In this document: positions 24,919 to 33,473 of the stretch, piece after piece
Layout: the number at the start of each line of letters is the position of its first letter
Position numbering within the stretch: position 1 is the stretch's first letter
NCBI GenBank assembly: GCA_017479385.1
Contig: JAFVCE010000005.1
Coordinates: forward strand, 62,001 to 126,000
Origin: Bacteroidales bacterium
GTDB lineage: Bacteria > Bacteroidota > Bacteroidia > Bacteroidales > P3
Reading direction: 5' to 3'
DNA length: 64,000 nucleotides
Notes under the pieces: generated by a model
Seen by the model: only the letters and a program-made list of their open reading frames with translations
Told to the model about the DNA's origin: nothing
Databases searched by the model: none
Translations under genes and position numbers: made by a program

Positions 24919-27204
24919 ATGAATAAGAAACTTATATTTTTTGCACTTTCACTCTTTTTGTGCTTTTTACCCATGACTATGATGGCTCAGAAACAGATTA
25001 CACTCGAAGACATTTGGACAAAACGCACTTTTGCTCCATCTGGAGTTTACGGTATCCGCTCTATGGCCGATGGCGAGCATTACTGCACGATGACCCGCTC
25101 GGGAATAACCAAATTCGAATATGCAACCGGCGAGAGGGTAGAGGATGTTTGCCTCTTCAGCACGCCCGATATGCGCCTCAAAGCCAAACCGCTCCCCCCG
25201 ATGGAGGGTTACGAGTTTAGTGCCGACGAACAAAAAATACTGCTAAGCAGCGGCTTCGAACCCATTTATCGCCACAGCGGCGTGAGCGATTACTATCTTT
25301 ACGACCTCGGGTCGAAGTCGTTCACCAAACTCACTGCCAACGGCAAGCAGCGCCTCACCACCTTCAGCCCCGATGGAACAAAGGTGGCCTTTGTGCGCGA
25401 CAACAACCTTTTCTGGATGGACCTCGCAACACTCGAAGAGTATGCCATCACCACCGACGGCAAGCTTAACAGCATTATCTATGGCACAACCGACTGGGTT
25501 TATGAGGAGGAATTCGCCATAACCAAAGGCTTCCAATGGAGCCCCGATTCGAAAAAAATTGCCTTCTTCCGCTTCGACGAATCGAAGGTGAAGGAGTACA
25601 ACATGCAGATGTGGGGCTCGCTCTATCCCGACGATTACCGCTACAAGTATCCAAAAGCCGGCGAAGACAACTCGAAGGTTGAGGTATGGGTCTATGACCT
25701 TACCGACGGCGTAACCCTCAAACCTCAACTGGGGTCAGAGCGCGACCAGTATCTGCCTCGTTTTCAGTGGGCAGACAACAATATGCTGGCCGTTATGCGC
25801 ATGAATCGCCTGCAAAACCACATGGAGATTATTGCCGTCAACACCGAAACCATGGCCCAGACCACCATCTACGACGAGCAGGACAGGGCCTACGTCGAAG
25901 TGCCCGACACCTGGCAGTTCATCGCCGTAGGTAAAGGCAAAAAATCCAAACAGCAGTTGCTCCTCACCAGCGAGCGAGATGGTTTCCGCCACATCTATCT
26001 TTATAATATGGATGGCAGTATGGCCAAGCAAATCACCGCTGGCGAGTGGGAGGTTTGCGACGTGGCTGGCGTCGACGCTGCTAACCAGCGCCTCTACTAC
26101 ACCAGTCGCGAGGACGGTTCAATCAACAAAAGCCTTTATGTCGTCGGTTTCGATGGCAAAAAGAAACAATGCCTAAACTACTCGTTTGCCGATTTCGACA
26201 AGTTGCCCAAACCAGCGCATATTGCAAGCGATTACGCCAACGAACTCTTCAACGGCAAGTATGTGCTCGGCACCTATAACCCCACTTTCAGCGAAGGCTG
26301 CAAATACTACATCTGCTCATACAGCAATGCCAATATGGCCCCAGTCTACACCCTACACAACGGCAGCGGCAAGTTGGTAAAAGTGCTGGTAGACAATGCT
26401 TCCTTGCAACAAAAAATCGACGACTACGGTGCCGCGCGCAAACGCTTCATCACCATCAAGACTCGAAAAGGCGACGAACTAAACGCATACACCATTCTGC
26501 CACCCGACTTCGACTCGACCAAAGCCTATCCACTCTTCTTCTACGTCTATGGCGGCCCTGGCAACCAGCAAGTTAGCAATAGTTATGGCTATTCGGACTA
26601 CTACTGGTTCCATATGCTTGCGCAGCAAGGCTACGTTGTGGCTTGCTTCGACGGGCGCGGAACAGGTGGCCGTGGTGCAGCCTTCAAAAAACAGACCTAT
26701 CGCGACATGGGGCGCATGGAGTGCGAAGACGCTATCGAAGCCGCAGTCTGGTTCGGCAACAAACCATGGATTGACCGCGAGCGTATTGGCATTTTCGGCT
26801 GGAGCTTTGGCGGCTACCTCTCGACCCTTAGCATACTGAAAGGCAACGACGTGTTCAAGTCGGCCATAGCCGTAGCACCCGTGATGAACTGGCGCTACTA
26901 CGACAATATCTACACCGAGCGCTACCTCGGTCTGCCCAAAGACAACGCCAAAGGCTACGACGAAAACTCGCCCCTCAACTTTGCAGACCGACTCAAGGGC
27001 AACTACCTGCTTGTGCACGGCACTGGCGACGACAACGTTCACTTCCAGAATTCGGCCGAGATGGTCGAAAAACTCGAAAATGCTGGCAAACAGTTCGAGT
27101 TCCGTATCTATCCCAACAAGAACCACTCTATCTATGACGCTACGGGCAGCACCCGCCTCAACCTATACCAAATGATGACCGATTTCATAATCAGAAAATT
27201 ATAA
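24919..27204 (+). CDS. Dipeptidyl peptidase IV-family serine peptidase (S9B)
   Basis: An exported prolyl dipeptidyl peptidase-like enzyme of 761 residues that would release N-terminal X-Pro dipeptides from peptides in the periplasm. A signal peptide is clear (MNKKLIFFALSLFLCF... ending in MMAQ). The first 500 residues form the beta-propeller (for example LSSGFEPIYRHS, DWVYEEEF, WSPDSKKIAFFRFDE). The alpha/beta hydrolase part carries YVYGGPGNQ, the nucleophile in GWSFGGYLS (about residue 629), Asp in GTGDDNVH (about 703) and His in NKNHSIY (about 735). The DWVYEEE motif binds the substrate N-terminus in DPP IV. An OMP gene follows after 7 nt. Confidence 0.94.
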   Translation: MNKKLIFFALSLFLCFLPMTMMAQKQITLEDIWTKRTFAPSGVYGIRSMADGEHYCTMTRSGITKFEYATGERVEDVCLFSTPDMRLKAKPLPPMEGYEFSADEQKILLSSGFEPIYRHSGVSDYYLYDLGSKSFTKLTANGKQRLTTFSPDGTKVAFVRDNNLFWMDLATLEEYAITTDGKLNSIIYGTTDWVYEEEFAITKGFQWSPDSKKIAFFRFDESKVKEYNMQMWGSLYPDDYRYKYPKAGEDNSKVEVWVYDLTDGVTLKPQLGSERDQYLPRFQWADNNMLAVMRMNRLQNHMEIIAVNTETMAQTTIYDEQDRAYVEVPDTWQFIAVGKGKKSKQQLLLTSERDGFRHIYLYNMDGSMAKQITAGEWEVCDVAGVDAANQRLYYTSREDGSINKSLYVVGFDGKKKQCLNYSFADFDKLPKPAHIASDYANELFNGKYVLGTYNPTFSEGCKYYICSYSNANMAPVYTLHNGSGKLVKVLVDNASLQQKIDDYGAARKRFITIKTRKGDELNAYTILPPDFDSTKAYPLFFYVYGGPGNQQVSNSYGYSDYYWFHMLAQQGYVVACFDGRGTGGRGAAFKKQTYRDMGRMECEDAIEAAVWFGNKPWIDRERIGIFGWSFGGYLSTLSILKGNDVFKSAIAVAPVMNWRYYDNIYTERYLGLPKDNAKGYDENSPLNFADRLKGNYLLVHGTGDDNVHFQNSAEMVEKLENAGKQFEFRIYPNKNHSIYDATGSTRLNLYQMMTDFIIRKL

Positions 27205-27211
27205 TACCACA

Positions 27212-28000
27212 ATGAAAAAGACAGTTATTGTAGCCCTCTTTGGCCTAATGGCCTTGGCGATAAGCCCCGTGGCTCGCGCCCAGTTTGGTGCCTATGGTGC
27301 GCAAGCAGGCATAGGTTTGGCAACCGTTAAGGATGAACTCAATACCCATACTTGGCCAGTAACTGCCTATACCATTGGTGGTTACATCAATTACGAGTTT
27401 GGCGACATCGAGTCGGCCCTCACCGACCACTTCTTTCTACAGTCTGGCCTCAACCTTATGAGTCGCGGCCACAAGTATCAGTATGTCTACCAACTTGGGA
27501 CCGATATGTGGTTGCGCGAAGGCAACTACACAGCTTGGTACTTGCAGTTGCCGATTTTAGCCTGTTTCAACATAGAGTTGCCCATACGCCAAGCCGACCA
27601 TGTGGTCGGAATTTTTGCCGGACCGGCAGTCGAGTTCGGCCTTTTCGGACCCTATCAGGACCGTAAAGTGCACCCTGGCAAGCCACAGCGCGAAGAAAAC
27701 TACGACCTCTCGATTGATGGCGATGCCTCGGCTCGCGACGCATTTAGCCACATCAACCGCTTAGATGTGAGCCTGCTCTTCGGTCTGAGTTATACGCATG
27801 GCGACTGGAGTGCGCGCCTCTATGTGGACCACGGTTTCTTGGCCACCTCGACGGGCGAGGATGTGTTGCGCCTAAACGACCAAGCCAACGCCACTTCGCA
27901 GGCAGAGCGCGACCGTATTCGTACCATCATCCCAAACGGTCACAACACCTCGTTCATGCTCTCGGTGAGTTACGCCATTGGCACCCTAAACAAAAAATAA
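27212..28000 (+). CDS. Outer-membrane beta-barrel protein (porin family)
   Basis: A 262-residue exported protein. The signal peptide (MKKTVIVALFGLMALAISPVARAQ) is followed by alternating aromatic and polar residues typical of a small beta-barrel, and the last strand ends in SVSYAIGTL. Segments such as FFLQSGLNLMSRGHKY and AWYLQLPILACFNIEL resemble the PorT/outer-membrane protein family found throughout Bacteroidota. It starts 7 nt after the DPP IV-like gene and is probably cotranscribed with it. The specific function is unknown. Confidence 0.85.
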   Translation: MKKTVIVALFGLMALAISPVARAQFGAYGAQAGIGLATVKDELNTHTWPVTAYTIGGYINYEFGDIESALTDHFFLQSGLNLMSRGHKYQYVYQLGTDMWLREGNYTAWYLQLPILACFNIELPIRQADHVVGIFAGPAVEFGLFGPYQDRKVHPGKPQREENYDLSIDGDASARDAFSHINRLDVSLLFGLSYTHGDWSARLYVDHGFLATSTGEDVLRLNDQANATSQAERDRIRTIIPNGHNTSFMLSVSYAIGTLNKK

Positions 28001-28009
28001 CGACACAAA

Positions 28010-28053
28010 ACTCGCATCAACCTCCTATTAACCTCGTATTAACATCGGGAAAA
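28010..28053. repeat. 11-nt tandem repeat upstream of gltX (locus R5)
   Basis: Units ACTCGCATCAA, CCTCCTATTAA, CCTCGTATTAA and CATCGGGAAAA at an exact 11-nt step between the OMP gene and gltX. The third unit differs from a rotation of the R1 unit mainly by a GG/CC exchange. Confidence 0.6.
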
Positions 28054-28076
28054 ACTCCCACACAACTATTATAAAA

Positions 28077-29606
28077 ATGAAAGTAAGAGTCCGTTTTGCC
28101 CCAAGCCCCACCGGCCCGCTCCACATTGGCGGAGTCCGCACTGCGCTCTACAACTACCTCTTTGCTCGCCAAAACGGCGGCCAAATGATACTCCGTATCG
28201 AAGACACCGACCAAACCCGCTATGTTCCTGGTGCCGAGCAATACATTATCGAAGCCCTCGACTGGCTTGGTATAAAGTTCGACGAAGGCGTCCATCTTGG
28301 CGGTCCGTTCGGCCCATACCGCCAGAGCGACCGCAAACCCATGTATCGCCAATATGCCGAACAACTCATTGCCGACGGGTGGGCCTATTACGCATTCGAC
28401 CGCCCCGAAGCCCTCGAGGCCAAGCGCAAGGAGTTCGAGGCACGCAAAGTTACATTCCAGTACGACTGCACCACGCGCGACACGATGGACAACAGCCTTG
28501 TTTGTGGCCTCGACGAAGCCAAGCGCCGCATTGCCGAAGGCGAAGCCTATGTGGTTCGCTTCAAGTTCCCTGCCGATACAGACATTACCGTCCACGACCT
28601 CATTCGCGGCGACGTTACAATGAATTCTAACCTCCTCGACGATAAGGTGTTGTTCAAAAGCGACGGTATGCCAACCTACCACTTGGCCAACATTGTCGAC
28701 GACCACACGATGCAGATAACCCACGTTATCCGTGGCGAAGAATGGCTCCCATCGGCGCCGCTCCACGTTATGCTCTATCGTGCTTTTGGATGGGCCGACA
28801 CCATGCCTCAGTTTGCCCACCTGCCACTACTGCTCAAACCCGAAGGCAATGGCAAACTGAGCAAACGCGACGGCGACCGCTTGGGCTTCCCGGTCTTCCC
28901 TCTCGAGTGGCACGACCCCAAGAGTGGCGAGGTAAGCAGTGGCTATCGCGAACAAGGCTACCTGCCACAGGCGGTTGTCAATATGCTCGCCCTGCTGGGT
29001 TGGAACCCCGGCAACGACAAAGAACTGATGACGATGGACGAACTCGTGCAGCTCTTCAACATAGAGCACATAAGCAAGAACGGAGCCAAGTTCAACCTCG
29101 ACAAAGCAAAGTGGTTTCAACACGAATATTTCCAGCAGTTGCCCGACGAGCAAGTGGCCGAGATGCTGGCAAAGCAGGTCGAAGCCCACGCTTGTGAGGT
29201 CGACCAGCAGTATGTGTTGCGCGTGGCTGCGATGATGAAGGAACGCATTACCTTCCCATCCGAGTTGTGGGACACTTGCAGTTACTTCTTTAAAGCACCG
29301 ACCGAATATGATCCAGCGGCAGTCAAAAAACGCTGGAAACCAGGCATGACCACCCATATGGCCAAAGTTATCGAAATATTGAACACCGTGCCGTTCGAGT
29401 ACGATGCCTTACACAAAGCCCTGCTCGACGACTATATTACCGCCAACGGCCTAAACATGGGGCAGGTGATGAACTCGCTGCGTCTGGCTGTGGTGGGGCG
29501 CACGGTGGGCCCCGATATGCTCACACTCGTAGTCATGCTTGGCAAAGACGAGGTGGAACGCCGCGTGCAGCGCGCCATCGACGTCATTGGCGAAGTCGAA
29601 GCTTAA
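28077..29606 (+). CDS. gltX: Glutamyl-tRNA synthetase
   Basis: A class I aminoacyl-tRNA synthetase that charges tRNA-Glu. It is full length at 509 residues. The HIGH-type motif is [11 protein letters not shown] (residues 8-18) and the KMSKS-type motif is KLSKRDG (about 258-264). The domain between is typical ([33 protein letters not shown]). The C-terminal helical anticodon-binding domain follows ([23 protein letters not shown]). It starts 76 nt after the OMP gene. Whether the enzyme also charges tRNA-Gln cannot be read from the sequence. Confidence 0.97.
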   Translation: MKVRVRFAPSPTGPLHIGGVRTALYNYLFARQNGGQMILRIEDTDQTRYVPGAEQYIIEALDWLGIKFDEGVHLGGPFGPYRQSDRKPMYRQYAEQLIADGWAYYAFDRPEALEAKRKEFEARKVTFQYDCTTRDTMDNSLVCGLDEAKRRIAEGEAYVVRFKFPADTDITVHDLIRGDVTMNSNLLDDKVLFKSDGMPTYHLANIVDDHTMQITHVIRGEEWLPSAPLHVMLYRAFGWADTMPQFAHLPLLLKPEGNGKLSKRDGDRLGFPVFPLEWHDPKSGEVSSGYREQGYLPQAVVNMLALLGWNPGNDKELMTMDELVQLFNIEHISKNGAKFNLDKAKWFQHEYFQQLPDEQVAEMLAKQVEAHACEVDQQYVLRVAAMMKERITFPSELWDTCSYFFKAPTEYDPAAVKKRWKPGMTTHMAKVIEILNTVPFEYDALHKALLDDYITANGLNMGQVMNSLRLAVVGRTVGPDMLTLVVMLGKDEVERRVQRAIDVIGEVEA

Positions 29607-29650
29607 CAAAAATTTTTTAACCCATAAAACATTCGAAACATTTACTAAAC

Positions 29651-30274
29651 ATGGAAAACAAGACAACCAAAATCCTCCTTGCACTCAATGCTGTGTTGCT
29701 ACTTGGCCTTATTGGCATTTACATAATCCACTTTGCTGGCATAGGCGTAAAGACTCACCACAACGCCGACGCCGTGGCACCCATCAACTCAGAAGGAGGG
29801 CTCAAGTTGGCCTACATCGACAGCGATACATTGTTGGCCAAGTATCAGTATGCCAAAGATTTGGAGAAGCAGCTTTTGGAATATAAAGACTCGCAAGAGC
29901 GCAACTATACGCAGCAGATGGAGAAGTTCCAGAAAGACTATCAAGACTACCTGCAGAATGGCGCAAACCTCACCCTTACCCAGCAACAAAGCACCGAGGC
30001 CGAGCTCAAACAGCGTGCCGAACGCCTCAGCACTCTTGAGCAGGAACTGATGAGCAAAATCGCAGAGCGCCAGTTGGCCGAAAATACCAAACTGCTCAAC
30101 GCCATTTTTGCCTTTGTGCGCGAATATAATGCCGAGAATTACCAGTATGACGTCATTTTCCGCAAGACGTTCAACGACTCGCCAACCATGTACCTCAACC
30201 CTGGGATGGATATAACCAACGAGATTGTAGAAGGTTTGAACAAGGAGTATGAGTCGCTGAAAAAGAAGCAGTAA
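29651..30274 (+). CDS. OmpH/Skp-family periplasmic chaperone-like protein
   Basis: A 207-residue protein with an N-terminal membrane segment (ILLALNAVLLLGLIGIYIIH). The rest is the OmpH/Skp fold: LKLAYIDSDTLLAKYQYAKD, a long charged coiled coil (KDSQERNYTQQMEKFQKDYQ), and a C-terminal FRKTFNDSPTMYLNPGMDIT segment. Skp proteins hold unfolded outer-membrane proteins in the periplasm. The uncleaved-looking anchor differs from E. coli Skp but is common in Bacteroidota relatives. It starts 44 nt after gltX and is followed by a strong terminator. Confidence 0.88.
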   Translation: MENKTTKILLALNAVLLLGLIGIYIIHFAGIGVKTHHNADAVAPINSEGGLKLAYIDSDTLLAKYQYAKDLEKQLLEYKDSQERNYTQQMEKFQKDYQDYLQNGANLTLTQQQSTEAELKQRAERLSTLEQELMSKIAERQLAENTKLLNAIFAFVREYNAENYQYDVIFRKTFNDSPTMYLNPGMDITNEIVEGLNKEYESLKKKQ

Positions 30275-30294
30275 CCATCTGTTCTACAGCTGTT

Positions 30295-30329
30295 AATGAG
30301 GCGCGGCCGGAGGCCGCGCCTCATTTTTT
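30295..30329 (+). terminator. Strong rho-independent terminator after the Skp-like gene
   Basis: A 14-bp GC-rich stem (30295-30308 with 30312-30325), a GGA loop and a T-run to 30329. Confidence 0.9.
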
Positions 30330-30486
30330 CAATCCCAATCACCCCCAAATGAGCGCCAAAAAATCGTGACACATTTATTACAATTCCTCCCATCATCAGC
30401 CCAAGATTTGGCCTTTTTTCGTCGTGCGACACAATAAGATTGCCTTTTTTGCGTTATCAATTGCGTAACAACAAACGCAGTCGCCG

Positions 30487-32178
30487 ATGCGCATAATGCT
30501 CATAACACCGCCACTCACGCAGCTCAACACGCCCTATCCCGCCACGGCCTACCTCAAAGGCCTTTATGTGGCGCAAGGACACGAAGTGCGCCAACTCGAC
30601 CTCGGAATCGAGGTGGCCGACCGTGTGCTTTCGGCCGACTTTCTGAGCAGCATAGGCTTGGAGCGCGAGGCGCGCCTCATCGAACCCGTGAAGCGCTTTC
30701 TGCGTGGGCACGACGACACTTTGGCACCGCGCATTGCTGCCCGCACACTACTGCCCGAAGGCCCCCGCTTCGCTCAAGCCGACGACCTGGAGTGGCCATT
30801 CGGCACCGCCGGTACGACCGACAAGGCTCGCCACTTGGCAACCCTCTTCATCGAGGATGTGGCCGACTTTGTGCGCAACCAAGTCGACCCACACTTCGAC
30901 CTCGTGCGCTACGCCGAGCACCTCTCGTGCGACGCCCCAACGTTCGACCCGCTCTATGCCGAATTGCATACCCCACCTTCGGCCGTGGACCGCATATTGC
31001 TTGCTTTGCTTGAAGAGGAGGTTCGCAGCTTCGTCCCCGAACGGGTCGACATCACCATACCGTTCCCCGGCTGCCTCTACGGCGCCCTGCGCTGCGGCCA
31101 GTGGCTCATGCAGCACACTGTGGCGCGCGTCGAGCTCGGTGGCGGATTTCCCAACACCGAATGGCGACAACTCAACGAGCCGCGGCTCTACGAATTTTGC
31201 CATACTGTGGTAATCGATGGGCACCCCGAAGCCATAGACCTCTGCCCCGATTTCAGTGACCTGCCTTTCGATAAATACCTCTCGCTCAGCGAGATGACCA
31301 TCCCTATGCACCGCCTTTGGAGCGAAGGCCGCTGGAACAAGATGGTCATGGCCCAGGGCTGCTACTGGCACCGCTGCGCCTTTTGCGACACGACGCTCCC
31401 ATACATAGGCCGATACAGAGCCCCGCGCGCCACCGACGTGGTAGACCGCATGGAACGCATAGTGAGCCAAACTGGCCGCACGGGCTTCCATTTTGTAGAC
31501 GAAGCACTGCCTCCCAACCTGCTGCGGCAGGTGGCCGACGAGATTGTGGCACGCCACTTGGTGGTGAGTTGGTGGGGCAACATACGCTTCGAACGCACCT
31601 ACACCGCCGAACTGTGCCAGCTGTTGGCCCGCTCGGGCTGTGTGGCCGTGAGCGGCGGCCTCGAGGTGGCGTCGGACCGCCTGCTGCGCCTCATCGACAA
31701 AGGCGTAACCATTCAGCAAACCGTCGATGCCTGCCGCCACCTGCGCCAGGCTGGAATAATGGTCCACACATACCTCATGTATGGCTTCCCCACCGAGACC
31801 CTACAAGAGAGTGTCGATGCCCTCGAAACCGTGCGCCAAATGTTCAGCCAAGACCTCGTACAAAGCGCCTTTTGGCACCGCTACGCCATGACCTGCCACA
31901 GCCCCTCGGGGCGCGAGCCCGAGCGCTTTGGTGCTCGCCGCACTACGCTCGAGCCAAACCCGTTCTGTAACAACGAGGTAGACTGGGCTCCCATCGACCG
32001 CGCCGACGGCGAGCCTCAGTTCGACTACGACATAGACGCTGTGGGCTCGGCCCTGCGTGTGGCAACCTACAATTTTATGAACGGCCTCGGCCTCGAAAGA
32101 CCCGTTCGCAGCTGGTTCCCCATTCGTGTGCCCAACCCTTCGGCCACCCCAAAAAAGCCACACAAAAGCCGTCGCTAA
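30487..32178 (+). CDS. B12-binding-type radical SAM protein
   Basis: A 563-residue protein. The N-terminus (MRIMLITPPLTQLNTPYPA...) resembles a cobalamin-binding Rossmann domain. The radical SAM core has the cluster motif CYWHRCAFC, a C-x4-C-x2-C spacing rather than the standard C-x3-C-x2-C. Later segments GCVAVSGGLEVASDRLLRL and GIMVHTYLMYGFPTETLQES are typical of the TIM barrel that binds SAM. It stands alone, with terminators or repeats on both sides, and its substrate is not evident. The gene overlaps no neighbour; a dispersed repeat lies just after it. Confidence 0.85.
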   Translation: MRIMLITPPLTQLNTPYPATAYLKGLYVAQGHEVRQLDLGIEVADRVLSADFLSSIGLEREARLIEPVKRFLRGHDDTLAPRIAARTLLPEGPRFAQADDLEWPFGTAGTTDKARHLATLFIEDVADFVRNQVDPHFDLVRYAEHLSCDAPTFDPLYAELHTPPSAVDRILLALLEEEVRSFVPERVDITIPFPGCLYGALRCGQWLMQHTVARVELGGGFPNTEWRQLNEPRLYEFCHTVVIDGHPEAIDLCPDFSDLPFDKYLSLSEMTIPMHRLWSEGRWNKMVMAQGCYWHRCAFCDTTLPYIGRYRAPRATDVVDRMERIVSQTGRTGFHFVDEALPPNLLRQVADEIVARHLVVSWWGNIRFERTYTAELCQLLARSGCVAVSGGLEVASDRLLRLIDKGVTIQQTVDACRHLRQAGIMVHTYLMYGFPTETLQESVDALETVRQMFSQDLVQSAFWHRYAMTCHSPSGREPERFGARRTTLEPNPFCNNEVDWAPIDRADGEPQFDYDIDAVGSALRVATYNFMNGLGLERPVRSWFPIRVPNPSATPKKPHKSRR

Positions 32179-32194
32179 CTGCCTCATTACCAGT

Positions 32195-32282
32195 ACTTCG
32201 GTCGTGTTAAAGAGGGGTTAAGGTCGTATTGAGGTCGAACAGCGCTTGATATTCAGACAGTTAGCAACCGAAAAATACCCTC
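32195..32282 (+). repeat. Dispersed intergenic repeat (locus R2)
   Basis: About 88 nt, nearly identical to 63389-63477 in the same orientation and similar to the reverse complement of 57758-57829. The core contains GGTCGTATTGAGGTCG, one and a half 11-nt units of the type in R1. It sits between the convergent radical SAM and aroQ genes. Confidence 0.88.
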
Positions 32283-32352
32283 TTCGGGGCGTTGCAGACC
32301 CGAGGAAAGTGTGTCTTTAAAAGGTGTTTGCTGTCTGCCAATTGGCTTGCCT

Positions 32353-32775
32353 CTACATTGCCAGCAGGTGCCTGATGGCAAGCCGGTAGCCATCCATTCC
32401 GAGTCCACACACCATGCCGCGGCAGGCCGAAGTGAGGTAGGAGTGGTGGCGATAGTCCTCGCGAGCAAAGATGTTGCTCATGTGCACCTCGATTGCTGGT
32501 GCTGTCACGGCGAGGAGCGTGTCGCGCAGGGCGATGCTGGTGTGGCTGTAGGCTCCGGCGTTGACTACAAGTCCCTGGGCTTCAAAGCCGTAGCGTTGTA
32601 TGGCGCTAACAAGTTCGCCTTCGACGTTGCTTTGGTAGTATTCTATCGTGGTGCCATCAAACTCGCTGCGCAGCTGCAGCAGCAGGTCGTCGAAAGTGGC
32701 GTGGCCATAGATTTGTGGCTCGCGCCGCCCTGTGAGGTTCAGGTTGGGACCGTTGATGATGGCGATAGTGGTCAT
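32353..32775 (-). CDS. aroQ: 3-Dehydroquinate dehydratase, type II
   Basis: AroQ dehydrates 3-dehydroquinate to 3-dehydroshikimate in the shikimate pathway. At about 140 residues it is full length. Motifs: GPNLNLTGRREPQIYG with the catalytic Tyr region, NAGAYSHTSIALRD, and EVHMSNIFAREDYRHHSY. The ATG at 32775 (MTTIAIINGPNL) is preferred to the upstream ATG at 32790, since the family starts close to the IINGPNLN strand. The small 65-residue gene ends 5 nt upstream. Confidence 0.95.
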   Translation of the reverse strand: MTTIAIINGPNLNLTGRREPQIYGHATFDDLLLQLRSEFDGTTIEYYQSNVEGELVSAIQRYGFEAQGLVVNAGAYSHTSIALRDTLLAVTAPAIEVHMSNIFAREDYRHHSYLTSACRGMVCGLGMDGYRLAIRHLLAM

Positions 32776-32780
32776 GGCTT

Positions 32781-32978
32781 TTAATCCCAAAAGTGGTCGG
32801 AGCCGTTGCTCCAGGTTTCGTGTTCGGAGTAGGAGTTGGTGGCTTTGGTCGAGGTAATGCCGAGGTCGTCGAGGAAGAGCAGGTCGCTCAGTGCGTCGCC
32901 AATCGACGAAGCGTAGCCGCGTTCGGGGGCGATGCTGACGACCGTGAAGGTGGGTTTGGAGTAGGGCTTGCGTTCCAT
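32781..32978 (-). CDS. Small hypothetical protein (65 aa)
   Basis: Not recognised as a named family. The protein begins MERKPYSKPTFTVVSIAPERG, a pattern (basic start, Y-x-KP, then VV and Glu) seen in many short Bacteroidales proteins of unknown role. The C-terminal half is acidic and polar and ends DHFWD. I chose the ATG at 32978 because the upstream extension to 33044 overlaps the thioesterase gene. It sits 13 nt after the thioesterase stop and 5 nt before aroQ, so it is probably cotranscribed. Confidence 0.6.
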   Translation of the reverse strand: MERKPYSKPTFTVVSIAPERGYASSIGDALSDLLFLDDLGITSTKATNSYSEHETWSNGSDHFWD

Positions 32979-32991
32979 AGTTGGCGATTGT

Positions 32992-33387
32992 TTATTGGTT
33001 GAGTATGGCGTCGAGGCGTGGGGTAGAGGCCGTGAGGCGGCCACCGACGGTGGCTACACAGTCGACTTTAGCTTTGACGCAGAGTGTGTTGTCGGCCGTG
33101 CGGTAGATGTCTTGAAAAAAGACGTAGCGTATGCCCTGCTTCTCTACGCGCAAGCGGCAGGTGTACTGGTCGTCGGGGCGCAGAGGTGTTTTGTAGGCAA
33201 TTTCGAAACGGGCTACAACCACGTCTATGCCCTCGTCGTGCAACTGGGCGAAGGTGACGCCGCGTCTGGTGATGAAGAGGTGGCGAGAGTGTTCGAGATA
33301 GTGCTGGTAGTTAGCGTTGTTGACAATGCCTTGCAGGTCGCACTCGTAGTCGCGCACACGGTCGGTGTTTTCGAAAATGTAATCCAC
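32992..33387 (-). CDS. Acyl-CoA thioesterase (4-hydroxybenzoyl-CoA thioesterase/YbgC-like hotdog fold)
   Basis: A short hotdog-fold thioesterase. The catalytic segment RDYECDLQGIVNNANYQHYLEH matches the YbgC/FadM type, with the Asp-containing DxxGxVxxxxY pattern. Later strands FEIAYKTPLRPDD and YRVFFQDIYR-like segments follow. The frame is open to 33477, but that extension contains the GC-rich hairpin, so I chose the GTG at 33387, which gives VDYIFENTDRV. Related proteins hydrolyse short acyl-CoAs or acyl-ACPs; the substrate here is unknown. It lies between the MFS gene and the 65-residue gene. Confidence 0.85.
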   Translation of the reverse strand: MDYIFENTDRVRDYECDLQGIVNNANYQHYLEHSRHLFITRRGVTFAQLHDEGIDVVVARFEIAYKTPLRPDDQYTCRLRVEKQGIRYVFFQDIYRTADNTLCVKAKVDCVATVGGRLTASTPRLDAILNQ

Positions 33388-33423
33388 AGCGGTCGATTTG
33401 CTAAAAGAAATCGGAGGGTTGTG

Positions 33424-33448
33424 CGGCGCCGGCCTGCGGCCGGCGCCG
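33424..33448 (-). terminator. GC-rich hairpin between MFS and thioesterase genes
   Basis: CGGCGCCGGCC and its complement around a TGC loop, a perfect 11-bp stem located 26 nt after the MFS stop. No T-run follows on the minus strand, so it may protect an mRNA end or attenuate transcription rather than stop it fully. Confidence 0.5.
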
Positions 33449-33473
33449 TAAAAACCTCGCGATAGTTGGTTTA

